This document shows, one piece after another, positions 1 through 6,500 of a stretch of 6,500 nucleotides of DNA. Numbering within the stretch: position 1 is the stretch's first letter; every line of letters begins with the position of its first letter. The stretch is from Bacilli bacterium (lineage in GTDB: Bacteria; Bacillota; Bacilli; RF39; UBA660): assembly GCA_017525855.1 (NCBI GenBank), contig JAFXSE010000013.1:1-6500 (forward strand). The letters run 5' to 3'. Under the pieces are notes generated by a model that was not told the origin of the DNA, ran no database searches, and was given only the letters and a program-made list of their open reading frames with translations. Position numbers and translations under genes: made by a program.

Positions 1-34
1 AAAAAAAGATAATTTTTTTTTTTTAAATTTAAAA

Positions 35-40
35 TTTATT
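35..40 (-). terminator. Possible poly(A) signal AATAAA
   Basis: The canonical hexamer reads AATAAA on the gene's strand, about 265 bases after the stop codon. In sequence this A+T rich such a hexamer is expected by chance, so support is weak. Confidence 0.2.
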
Positions 41-59
41 TAAATACGAGTATTTAAAT
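38..59. repeat. Short perfect palindrome in the 3' spacer
   Basis: The arms ATTTAAATAC and GTATTTAAAT are exact reverse complements, 10 bases each, separated by GA. Three of the four G/C bases in the first 60 positions fall at its centre. It could form a small hairpin or a symmetrical protein site, or be a chance product of A+T-rich sequence. Confidence 0.45.
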
Positions 60-303
60 TTAATTATTAGAGTCAAACAAATATATAAAAAATAAAAATA
101 ATTTAAAATAATAATTTATATTAAATTATATAAATTTATAATTTAAAAATTTTGATATGATAGTAGTTAAATTAAACACAACAACTTATTTAATATTAAA
201 TTTATAAATAGATATTCAAAAATAATCATCATATATTTACAGCATTAAAATCATAATTATATTAAATTTAGTCTAATAAAATTAATAGAAATATTTATAT
301 ATT

Positions 304-3300
304 TTAGAAAAACACAAAGAAATCTTTTAATGATTTTTGTATTTTAAGTAATTTTTCATTATTATTATGGAAACCATAATATCTTAAAGCAGCGATAATA
401 GATACAATAATTATTGTTAAAATTAAGAAAATCAAAAGACTAATTAAGAAATCATAATATAATTTTGGTTGAGTACCATACCAAATAGAACAGAAACAAA
501 CTAAATAAAATACATTTAATAAAGTAACAAGCCACATAATAATAAAGAAAATAATCATTCTTTGTTTAACTTTTTTAACTAATTTATTAATACTTGCATG
601 AATTTCTCCTGGTTTCTTTTCTTTTTTATATACTGAATAAAACATTGGATAACTGAAGATGCATATTTTAGGGAAATAAAGAATAACTTGAATACTAATA
701 CAAGCTAAAATAGGAGATAAAATATATTGGAAAGTTGTTAATTTTTCAAGGAAAATAAGATGCATTATATTATAATAAATAAACAAACCATTTAACATTA
801 AAAGTAATGTTAAATACATAATATAAAATGAGAAATTAAAAGCATATGTCTCAAAAATAGATTTTCTCCAAATGCATCTACATAAACTATATTCTTCTTT
901 GAAAATTTCCCAAAACATTGCCAAATATGTTTTTTCTGTATTTGAAACGATATATGCAAATTTAAATACACTAATTGGACTTTCAGTTGAAATAATATCA
1001 TTGGTTTTATGTGTAACAAATGAATAATTCATTTTAGATATTCGAGTATTATTCATTGCAGCCATACTATTATTAAAATGACTCTGTTCAACACTCATAT
1101 TATTTAAACTCAAAACATCACTATTTTTAGGATTATGATTATTATCTCCTATACTATTATCATTTTTATCTTCAATTTTAAATGTAATTTTCTTTTTATC
1201 TGATCTTTCTTCTCCTGGTTTAACTGGTGGATTAGCAACATTTTTAATTCTATTTAATAATTGTGGATAACCCCATAAAAAGAATGATGCTAATAAAGCT
1301 CCTTGTCCACAAACAGCTCCCATAACTAAAAAGAATGAAGCGTTTTTCTTAACATGTTTTCCTTTAAATGATTCAACAGTACATTTGATAATTTCAATGT
1401 TAATTGGGAATGTGCTAGTGAAGTTAACCTTTTCATCAAAAACTTTTCCTTTAACTGAACATTTACAAGACATTTTATTTGTATCATAATTCATTCCTGA
1501 ATATTGACAAGTTCCACAATAATTTGTATAATAATATTTAACTCTATCTTCCACTATAACATCATGTCCTTTTTCATTTTGGAAACTAGTGCATAAATCT
1601 TGATAAAATTTATTATTAGGGTCAAAAACATCATAACTATTATCATAGTCATGAATATATTTTGCAGTTTCTGGAGATAATGTATCAGTTCCATTGAAAG
1701 TAAGTTCAATAGTAATGTAATCATCATCTATATTTACAATATCTAATTCAGTACCATCATCTGTAAAAACTCTTGAAACAGTTGTTGTAGAATCTCCGTT
1801 TTCATCTGTTGTTGTAACTAAACCAACTAATAAACCTGTTTCATCGTTAATATTATATATATCTTTAATAGTATTTGATATATTATCAATAGAAGATGTA
1901 TCATTAGTAATCATATAACTATAACCATATTCTTCATTTGTTATATTAACATTGATATTATCTAAAACATAACTAGTATTTTTTAGGGTATCTAGATAAT
2001 CATCATAACTAACTAATAAATGACATGTATCATTACCAAAAGTATAACCAGGTGGACAAGGTCCATAAGTATTATCAGTAATATTCAAAACAGTTCCATT
2101 TGGTTTTTCTTCTTCAGTTATACATTGTCCTGTATGATTATAAACAAAATGATATTCATAATTTCCTTCATCATCTTTTGAACATGTATCACAATTATGA
2201 TTATTTTCATCTCCTTCTTTACTGCAACTTCCACATCTCTCATAACATGGCCAATAAGTATTAGTATTATTATCTAAATAAAAATCTTCATCAATGTCAG
2301 TTTTATTAACACATTGTCCACTTTGATTATAGATAAAGTGATAAATATATTTACCATAAACATTCACTAAACAATCTGTACAATTATGAGTAAATTGATT
2401 ACCAGTAGTATTACACTTTGAACATCTTTCATAACAAGTAACATATTCTTCTGCATCACTATCAAAATAAGTATTGTTGGGGGCATCATCTATATTTACA
2501 CATTGCCAGGGTTTTTCTCTTATAGGATAATAAATAATATTTCCATTTTCATCTCTAATACAACCATTGCAATTCATTTCTTCTTTTGTTCCATGTTTAT
2601 AACAAGATTCACAACGTTCATAACATTCTTTGTAGGTATTATCATCTTCATCTAAATAAGTTCTATTTGGTTGTTTTTCATCAGGAACACAATTAGATGT
2701 ATTATATATAAAATGAGTTATATATTTTCCTAATGTTTCATCATATAAACAATCTAAACATTTATTATCTTTTTCTGTTCCTCTTTCTTTACATCTTCCA
2801 CAAGTTTCATAACAGTAATGAATAGTATCATTTTCTATATAAGAATTATTTGGTTTTTCTCCATTAGTAATACATTGTCCTGGTTTATCTTCAATCCAAT
2901 ATAAATAAATATTACCTTCATCGTCTCTTATACAAGCAGTACAATTATGTTGATTTTCATTTCCTCCATATTCACAACTTTCACAACGTAAATAACATCT
3001 TGTATATGTGTTATTTTCTTCATTTAGATATGTATTATTTGGTTTTTCATTATCATAATAGCAATTTCCTTTATCAATATCATACCAATAAAAATGAGTA
3101 GAATAATTATATTTTCCATTATTATAAGTATATTTACATAATGAACACATATTTTCACTATCAGTTCCATAACCATAACAAGAACCACATCTATCATGAC
3201 ATTTTTCATATGTATTAGTTTCATTATTTAAATCAGTATCATGTGGTTTATCATCTTCAGTTATACATTGACCTGTTTCATTATATAAAAAGTGATATTT

Positions 3301-6300
3301 ATATGTTCCATTTGGATATTTTGCACATTCTGAACAATGATGATGTAATTCATTACCTGCACTATAACATTTTTCGCATCGTTCATAACATTCATAATAA
3401 GTATTATTTTCTTCATCTAAATATGTATGATTTGGTTGTTTGTCGTCAGAATAACAATTTAATTTATCTTTATCTTTATACCAATAGTGATAAATATATG
3501 TTCCATTTTCATATTTTTTACAATATGAACATTTTTGATTTGAAGCTGTTCCTTTTTCTACACATTCTCCACAAGTTTCATAACATTCTTCATATGTATT
3601 ATCAGTTTCATTTAAATAGCAACCTGGGCATTTCTCATCTACACATTGTCCTGTTTTAGTATAAATGAAATGATACATAAATGTTCCATTATCATATTTC
3701 TTACAAATAGTACACTTATTATCAGTACTGTTTCCTAATTCAGTGCAAGCTCCGCAAGTTTCATAACATTCTTCATAAGTATTTGTTTCATTATTTAAAT
3801 AAGTGTTGTTTGGTTTTTCACCTTCAGTAATACATTGACCTTCATTGTTATAAACAAAATGATAAACATACTGTCCATTTTTTTTGAGACATTCTGTACA
3901 ATAATGTCTCTGATTATTTCCAACTCTGTTACACTTTTCACATCTTTCATAACATTTTTCATATGTGTTATCTTCTTCATTTAAAGTACATTCTGGACAT
4001 TTATGTTCTTTTTCTTCTTCTGTTATGCATTGTCCATCTTCATTATATATGAAATGATATATATAACTACCGTTTGAATATTGTGCACACATTTTACAAT
4101 TATGTTTTGTAGAATTTCCACCAGTTGTACATTTTTCACATCTTTCATAACATTCATAATATGTATTATTATCTTCATCTAAATATGTATTATCTGGTTG
4201 ACCTCCTTCAGGAACACAAACTCCTGGTTGATTATGAATAAAATGATATCCGTCTGGACAATAAGAACAATTTTGATTAGTTGAGTTTCCTCCATAATTA
4301 CATTTACTACAAGTTTCATAACATTTTTCATATGTGTTATCTTCTTCATTATAATAACAATTTGAACATTTTTCTTCTGCAGGAACACATTGACCTGTTT
4401 TTGTATAAATGAAATGATATTGATATGTTCCATTATTAAATTTAGCACAATCATCACAATTATTATTAATTGAATTTCCACCTTTTGAACATTTACTACA
4501 TGTATCATAACATTTTTCATAAGTATCTGTATCATTATCTAAATAAGTATCATTTGGTTTTTCACTGTCAGGAATGCAAAGTCCAGGGACGTTATAAACA
4601 AAGTGATATCCAGGCTTACAACTTGTACAATTATTACTACTACTATTTCCAGATTTATCACAAGTTTTACATTTATCATAACATTTTTTATAAGTATCCT
4701 CATCTTCATCATAATAAGTATCTTCTGGTTTATTTTCTTCTTTTATACATTGTCCTGTTTGATTATAAATAAAATGATAATAAGTATTGCATTGAACACA
4801 ATTATTATTTGTATCACTTCCTCCTTGAGTACATTTATAACAATTTTTATGACATTCTCTATAAGTATTTGTGTCATTATCTACATAATAATCATGTTCA
4901 GTTTCATTTTCATTTATACATTGTTTTTCTTTATCAATTGTAAAATGATAAATATATTGTCCATTTGAATCTTTGGCACATTCATCACAATTATGATTTA
5001 AAACATCTCCACCTTTAGAGCACTTACTACAACGTTCATAACATTTTTTAAAAGTATCATCATCTTCATCATAGTAAGTATCATTGGGTTTATCTTTATC
5101 TGGAATACAAAATGTTGGTTGATTATAAATCCAATGATATCCTGGTGCACATTTTACACAATTATGATAACTACTATTACCAGCTCCTGAACATTTACTG
5201 CAAGTATCATAACATTTATTATAAGTATCATTTTCTTCTTCATAATAAGTATCATCTGGTTTTTCAAATTCTGAAATGCATTGTCCTGTTTTATTATAAA
5301 TAAAATGATAATTATCAATACATTTTGTACAATTATGATTTGTGCTATTTCCACCTTTTGTACATTTTGCACAAGTTGAATAACATTTTTCATAATAATC
5401 ATTTTCATCTAAATAACAACTATCACATGAATTAACACACATTCCTTGTTGAGTATAAATAAAATGATATCCTGAAATACATGAATCGCAATTATGGGCA
5501 TCATCATTTCCTGCTTGGGAACATGATTGACATTTTGAATAACAGTCTTTATATGTATTATCTGAATTATCTAAATATGTTTTATCTGGTTGAGTATTTA
5601 TACAATTTTTTGTTGTTCTATTGAAATGATATCCATCTTGGCATTCATCACAATTATGAGAAGAAGCTGTACCACCTGCACTACATTTTTTACATGTTTG
5701 ATAACAATCTTTTAATTCTCCGCCTTCTTCATATTTTCCTTCTTTTTCATTTTCATTCATACAATTCATACTAGTAGAATAATAAGTATAACCAGATACA
5801 CAACTCTTACAATTTTGAGCAGTAAAAGTTCCACTTGTATTACAAGTTGCACATCTTTCATAACATGGATAATAAGTATCATCAGTTGTATTTAAATACG
5901 TATTTTTTTCAACTTCATCAGAGGTTACACATTGTAAAGGATTATTATAAATTCTATGATATTGAGATAAACAAATAGTACATTTATGTTCATTTGAATC
6001 ACTTGATTTTGTTGAACATCTATCACATCTTTCATGACAAGGATAAAATGTTCCATTAGTATAATCTATATAACAATGTCTACAATATTTATCTCTATCA
6101 CCAACATATATACAATGTCCGGTATGATTATAAAGAAAATAATAATTATATGCACATTTTGTACATTTATTATCATCATCAGTTCCTAAATAATCACAAA
6201 AGAAGCAATTTGCATGACATTTTTCATATGTGTCTGTTTTTTCATTTAAATAAGTTCCATTTGGTTTTACATTATAACAATTTCCTTCTTCTTTATAATA

Positions 6301-6500
6301 CCAATGATAACCACTTTTACATGTTTTGCAATTATGTTGAACCTTTGTTCCTGCAGTTGTACAAGTTGCACAAGATTCATAACAATTATGGAAAGTATTA
6401 TCTGTAGTATTTATGTAATATCCATCTCCAGGATTAACAACACATTGACCAGGTTTATCACTCACAAAATGATATATATAATTATCACTACTATCTTTTA
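304..6500 (-). CDS. Giant cysteine-repeat surface protein with a five-span membrane tail (5' end missing)
   Basis: I cannot name this gene. The frame is open from the window edge to a TAA at 304-306, at least 2,064 residues. The codon at 6463-6465 is GTG and the 11 codons before it continue a repeat unit (ending YIYHF), so the true start and signal peptide lie beyond the window. Order: 24 six-cysteine units (residues 15-1456), a decayed unit (1457-1483), an acidic ectodomain (to 1610), a cysteine juxtamembrane module (1611-1673), membrane span 1 (about 1709-1731), a polar cytoplasmic segment, spans 2-5 (about 1876-2027) and a basic tail. Basic residues flank the predicted inner faces, so the repeats should be outside and the C-terminus inside the cell. 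About 55 N-x-S/T sequons sit in the repeats. The repeats loosely resemble growth-factor-receptor/furin-like cysteine-rich folds. An adhesion or sensing role is inference; ligand and function are unknown. Confidence 0.93.
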   Translation of the reverse strand, partial: KDSSDNYIYHFVSDKPGQCVVNPGDGYYINTTDNTFHNCYESCATCTTAGTKVQHNCKTCKSGYHWYYKEEGNCYNVKPNGTYLNEKTDTYEKCHANCFFCDYLGTDDDNKCTKCAYNYYFLYNHTGHCIYVGDRDKYCRHCYIDYTNGTFYPCHERCDRCSTKSSDSNEHKCTICLSQYHRIYNNPLQCVTSDEVEKNTYLNTTDDTYYPCYERCATCNTSGTFTAQNCKSCVSGYTYYSTSMNCMNENEKEGKYEEGGELKDCYQTCKKCSAGGTASSHNCDECQDGYHFNRTTKNCINTQPDKTYLDNSDNTYKDCYSKCQSCSQAGNDDAHNCDSCISGYHFIYTQQGMCVNSCDSCYLDENDYYEKCYSTCAKCTKGGNSTNHNCTKCIDNYHFIYNKTGQCISEFEKPDDTYYEEENDTYNKCYDTCSKCSGAGNSSYHNCVKCAPGYHWIYNQPTFCIPDKDKPNDTYYDEDDDTFKKCYERCSKCSKGGDVLNHNCDECAKDSNGQYIYHFTIDKEKQCINENETEHDYYVDNDTNTYRECHKNCYKCTQGGSDTNNNCVQCNTYYHFIYNQTGQCIKEENKPEDTYYDEDEDTYKKCYDKCKTCDKSGNSSSNNCTSCKPGYHFVYNVPGLCIPDSEKPNDTYLDNDTDTYEKCYDTCSKCSKGGNSINNNCDDCAKFNNGTYQYHFIYTKTGQCVPAEEKCSNCYYNEEDNTYEKCYETCSKCNYGGNSTNQNCSYCPDGYHFIHNQPGVCVPEGGQPDNTYLDEDNNTYYECYERCEKCTTGGNSTKHNCKMCAQYSNGSYIYHFIYNEDGQCITEEEKEHKCPECTLNEEDNTYEKCYERCEKCNRVGNNQRHYCTECLKKNGQYVYHFVYNNEGQCITEGEKPNNTYLNNETNTYEECYETCGACTELGNSTDNKCTICKKYDNGTFMYHFIYTKTGQCVDEKCPGCYLNETDNTYEECYETCGECVEKGTASNQKCSYCKKYENGTYIYHYWYKDKDKLNCYSDDKQPNHTYLDEENNTYYECYERCEKCYSAGNELHHHCSECAKYPNGTYKYHFLYNETGQCITEDDKPHDTDLNNETNTYEKCHDRCGSCYGYGTDSENMCSLCKYTYNNGKYNYSTHFYWYDIDKGNCYYDNEKPNNTYLNEENNTYTRCYLRCESCEYGGNENQHNCTACIRDDEGNIYLYWIEDKPGQCITNGEKPNNSYIENDTIHYCYETCGRCKERGTEKDNKCLDCLYDETLGKYITHFIYNTSNCVPDEKQPNRTYLDEDDNTYKECYERCESCYKHGTKEEMNCNGCIRDENGNIIYYPIREKPWQCVNIDDAPNNTYFDSDAEEYVTCYERCSKCNTTGNQFTHNCTDCLVNVYGKYIYHFIYNQSGQCVNKTDIDEDFYLDNNTNTYWPCYERCGSCSKEGDENNHNCDTCSKDDEGNYEYHFVYNHTGQCITEEEKPNGTVLNITDNTYGPCPPGYTFGNDTCHLLVSYDDYLDTLKNTSYVLDNINVNITNEEYGYSYMITNDTSSIDNISNTIKDIYNINDETGLLVGLVTTTDENGDSTTTVSRVFTDDGTELDIVNIDDDYITIELTFNGTDTLSPETAKYIHDYDNSYDVFDPNNKFYQDLCTSFQNEKGHDVIVEDRVKYYYTNYCGTCQYSGMNYDTNKMSCKCSVKGKVFDEKVNFTSTFPINIEIIKCTVESFKGKHVKKNASFFLVMGAVCGQGALLASFFLWGYPQLLNRIKNVANPPVKPGEERSDKKKITFKIEDKNDNSIGDNNHNPKNSDVLSLNNMSVEQSHFNNSMAAMNNTRISKMNYSFVTHKTNDIISTESPISVFKFAYIVSNTEKTYLAMFWEIFKEEYSLCRCIWRKSIFETYAFNFSFYIMYLTLLLMLNGLFIYYNIMHLIFLEKLTTFQYILSPILACISIQVILYFPKICIFSYPMFYSVYKKEKKPGEIHASINKLVKKVKQRMIIFFIIMWLVTLLNVFYLVCFCSIWYGTQPKLYYDFLISLLIFLILTIIIVSIIAALRYYGFHNNNEKLLKIQKSLKDFFVFF
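385..840 (-). other. Membrane spans 2-5
   Basis: Four hydrophobic stretches at residues about 1876-1898, 1913-1935, 1970-1992 and 2006-2027. The span 3-4 loop is strongly basic (KKEKKPGEIH...KLVKKVKQR), as is the C-terminal tail. This fits cytosolic placement of both by the positive-inside rule, with short extracellular loops 2-3 and 4-5. The wording around spans 4 and 5 (FCSIWYGTQ, then a long Ile/Leu helix ending ALRYYG) faintly recalls the late spans of polycystin-1-like proteins, but no pore or channel motif can be asserted. Confidence 0.8.
856..1254 (-). other. Long polar cytoplasmic segment between spans 1 and 2
   Basis: Residues about 1738-1870. It opens with a basic, proline-containing stretch (NPPVKPGEERSDKKK) and continues with an Asn/Ser-rich, probably disordered run. 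It ends in a more ordered, hydrophobic part (SVFKFAYIVSNTEKTYLAMFWEIFKEEYSLC) leading into span 2. There are no cysteines in the disordered part. Many Ser/Thr residues could be phosphorylated (inference). It may couple the ectodomain to intracellular partners. Confidence 0.6.
1273..1341 (-). other. Membrane span 1
   Basis: Residues about 1709-1731, from ASFFLVMGAVCGQG to SFFLW. It is about 23 residues with no charged side chain, preceded by lysines (KGKHVKKN) and followed by YPQLLNRIKN. The large cysteine-rich domain lies before it, so the N-terminal side is taken as extracellular. Confidence 0.85.
1447..1635 (-). other. Juxtamembrane cysteine module (FYQDLC...DR...CxxC...CxC)
   Basis: Residues 1611-1673. 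The key features are YDVFDPNNKFYQDLC (C1625), HDVIVEDRVKYYY, CGTC (C1650, C1653) and CKC (C1667, C1669). A further cysteine, C1695, follows before the first membrane span. This arrangement differs from the array units. From memory, a similar order (FYxDxC, then DxxxxDR, then a Cys cluster just before a membrane span) recurs in large cysteine-rich membrane proteins of several protists, which would make it a family signature. I cannot confirm that without a search. Confidence 0.5.
1636..2016 (-). other. Acidic Asp/Thr/Asn-rich ectodomain between array and membrane module
   Basis: Residues about 1484-1610. It has no cysteines and is rich in Asp, Asn, Thr and Tyr, with alternating hydrophobic stretches (GLLVGLVTTT, VSRVFTDDGTELDIVNI, DDDYITIELTF) that look like beta strands. 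Several N-glycosylation sequons are present. It probably forms a beta-rich globular stalk domain just above the membrane. I recognise no named domain family. Confidence 0.55.
2017..2097 (-). repeat. Degenerate terminal cysteine unit
   Basis: Residues 1457-1483. The segment keeps the linker (GTVLNITDNTYGPC) but then jumps to PPGYTF and a single further cysteine (C1481), so only two of the six canonical cysteines remain. It closes the array and leads into the non-repeat ectodomain. It could be a decayed repeat or a specialised capping module. Confidence 0.7.
3619..3630 (-). other. CxxC linker before unit 17 (CPGC)
   Basis: Residues 946-949, followed by YLNETDNTYEECYE. Both cysteines here use TGC, whereas the other four CxxC linkers use TGT, the codon that dominates this gene. 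Confidence 0.8.
3988..3999 (-). other. CxxC linker before unit 15 (CPEC)
   Basis: Residues 823-826, followed by TLNEEDNTYEKCYE, which is nearly identical to the start of unit 13. The preceding linker is acidic (TEEEKEH). Confidence 0.8.
4357..4368 (-). other. CxxC linker before unit 13 (CSNC)
   Basis: Residues 700-703, followed by YYNEEDNTY. It is the first of three CxxC linkers that occur at every second unit (13, 15 and 17). Confidence 0.8.
4360..4896 (-). repeat. Three-unit block B (units 10-12), paralogue of block A
   Basis: Residues 524-702, directly adjacent to block A (537 versus 522 bases). Units 10, 11 and 12 pair with units 7, 8 and 9 by their C5-C6 segment type and linker wording. 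The following pair, units 13-14, repeats the same proline-type then NG-insert order, so part of the pattern continues. Confidence 0.6.
4897..5418 (-). repeat. Three-unit block A (units 7-9), paralogue of block B
   Basis: Residues 350-523. The three units match the next three one for one. Unit 7, like 10, has YHFIYNxTGQCI without the NG insert. Unit 8, like 11, has a proline variant ending CIPD with a KPN linker. Unit 9, like 12, carries SKCSKGG and a CAK segment with the NG insert before YHF. This register suggests that a whole three-unit block was duplicated. Confidence 0.6.
5416..5427 (-). other. CxxC linker before unit 7 (CDSC)
   Basis: Residues 347-350, followed by YLDE. It is the same substitution of the Thr-Tyr linker as at unit 3 and marks the start of three-unit block A. 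Confidence 0.8.
6073..6084 (-). other. CxxC linker before unit 3 (CRHC)
   Basis: Residues 128-131. The usual PNxTYL linker is replaced by a Cys pair followed by YID. This adds two cysteines to the canonical six, giving a potential extra disulphide or metal-type knuckle between adjacent modules. Confidence 0.8.

Larger units (their letters stand above)
1..303. other. A+T-only-like 3' flanking spacer, no gene seen
   Basis: By eye, 27 of the first 300 bases are G or C, far below the neighbouring coding sequence (about a third in a sampled line near the end of the array). It contains an A7 run at 1-7 and a T12 run at 13-24. No open frame of interest, RNA gene or repeat family is visible on either strand. 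It should hold the 3' untranslated region of the minus-strand gene and part of the spacer to the next gene. Confidence 0.8.
2098..6500 (-). repeat. Tandem array of 24 six-cysteine units (about 52-68 residues each)
   Basis: Coding tandem repeat. Each unit follows C-x3-C-x2-C-x10-C-x2-C-x(12-24)-C, preceded by a linker of the type PNxTYLDExxNTY. All 24 units retain all six cysteines (144 in total), and the C3-C4 gap is 10 residues in every unit except unit 3, which has 11. Unit start residues are 15, 67, 128, 188, 243, 295, 350, 405, 462, 524, 582, 639, 703, 759, 826, 887, 949, 1013, 1076, 1144, 1207, 1268, 1331 and 1394; the last ends at 1456. Recurring signatures are CYExCxxC, GGNSTxHNC and YHFIYNxTGQC. 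The tail of a further unit is cut by the window edge, so the full array is longer. Paired cysteines at these spacings imply disulphide-stabilised rod-like modules outside the cell (inference). Units are well diverged at the DNA level, so this is an old array rather than a recent satellite. Confidence 0.95.

Noticed and set aside
38..59. Entamoeba-like TATA element (GTATTTAAA)
   Set aside because: The sequence resembles that core promoter motif, but it is palindromic, lies in a 9% G+C spacer and has no visible start codon or gene nearby within the window.
3243..3659. Plus-strand open frame of 138 codons opposite the array
   Set aside because: It lies entirely antisense to the cysteine repeats. 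Its His/Tyr/Ile-rich translation mirrors repeat periodicity, and nothing suggests an independent gene.
4179..4535. Minus-strand open frame of 118 codons in another frame
   Set aside because: It is a frame-shifted reading of units 12-14 and shows the repeat period with no cysteine conservation. The same applies to the shorter minus-strand frames at 810-1019, 3024-3224, 3795-3980 and 5154-5408.
4470..4968. Two overlapping plus-strand open frames of 100 and 121 codons
   Set aside because: Both are antisense shadows of units 9-12. The Ile/Thr/Phe-rich translation comes from A+T-rich codons read backwards and is not a membrane protein.
5112..5303. Plus-strand open frame of 63 codons
   Set aside because: Same antisense shadow pattern (HNIYYKYH-type wording) as the others.
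6150..6407. Plus-strand open frame of 85 codons near the right edge
   Set aside because: Antisense to units 1-2; low-complexity translation and no features of a real gene.
2098..6500. CRISPR array or satellite DNA
   Set aside because: The unit is about 180 bases, diverged in DNA and conserved as protein with an uninterrupted frame. There are no short identical repeats with unique spacers.
2098..6500. Anaerobic-fungal cellulosome scaffoldin
   Set aside because: Large size, repeats and membrane anchoring fit loosely. However, the six-cysteine receptor-like modules and five-span tail are not something I can tie to scaffoldins, so I do not make the call.
304..6500. Ciliate nuclear code
   Set aside because: Gln is encoded by CAA and the long frame contains no TAA or TAG before a sensible terminal TAA, so the standard code explains the gene.

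Overview
The window is almost entirely one very large eukaryotic-type gene on the minus strand. It runs off the right-hand edge, where its 5' end is missing, and stops at 304-306. The frame has no stop from the window edge down to that TAA, giving at least 2,064 codons. No intron is needed anywhere in it. Residue numbers below count the codon at 6463-6465 as 1. That codon is a GTG (Val) in the middle of a repeat, not a start.

Layout, from protein N-terminus to C-terminus (right to left on the window). Positions 6500-2098 encode 24 complete tandem cysteine-rich units of 52-68 residues, plus the tail of an earlier unit at the edge; every complete unit keeps the same six cysteines. Positions 2097-2017 hold a decayed last unit. 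Positions 2016-1636 are an acidic, Thr/Asp/Asn-rich ectodomain, and 1635-1447 a compact cysteine-containing juxtamembrane module. A first membrane span lies at 1341-1273, followed by a long, polar, Asn/Ser-rich cytoplasmic segment. Four more membrane spans occupy 840-385, and a short basic tail ends at the stop codon. The predicted product is a heavily N-glycosylated, disulphide-rich surface protein anchored by five membrane spans: a giant adhesin-like or receptor-like protein of unknown ligand.

Positions 1-303 are non-coding and extremely A+T rich (about 9% G+C by my count). No gene is visible there, only a possible poly(A) signal and a short palindrome.

Organism: a very A+T-rich microbial eukaryote using the standard code (Gln is CAA; TAA acts as a stop). 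The roughly 90% A+T spacer beside a coding region of roughly 30% G+C, and the Asn/Asp/Tyr-rich repeats, would fit an anaerobic gut fungus (Neocallimastigomycota). An amoebozoan or another protist cannot be excluded. This is a low-confidence inference. With a single gene there is no operon or pathway context. The interest lies in the architecture of the repeat array and its fusion to a multi-span tail.
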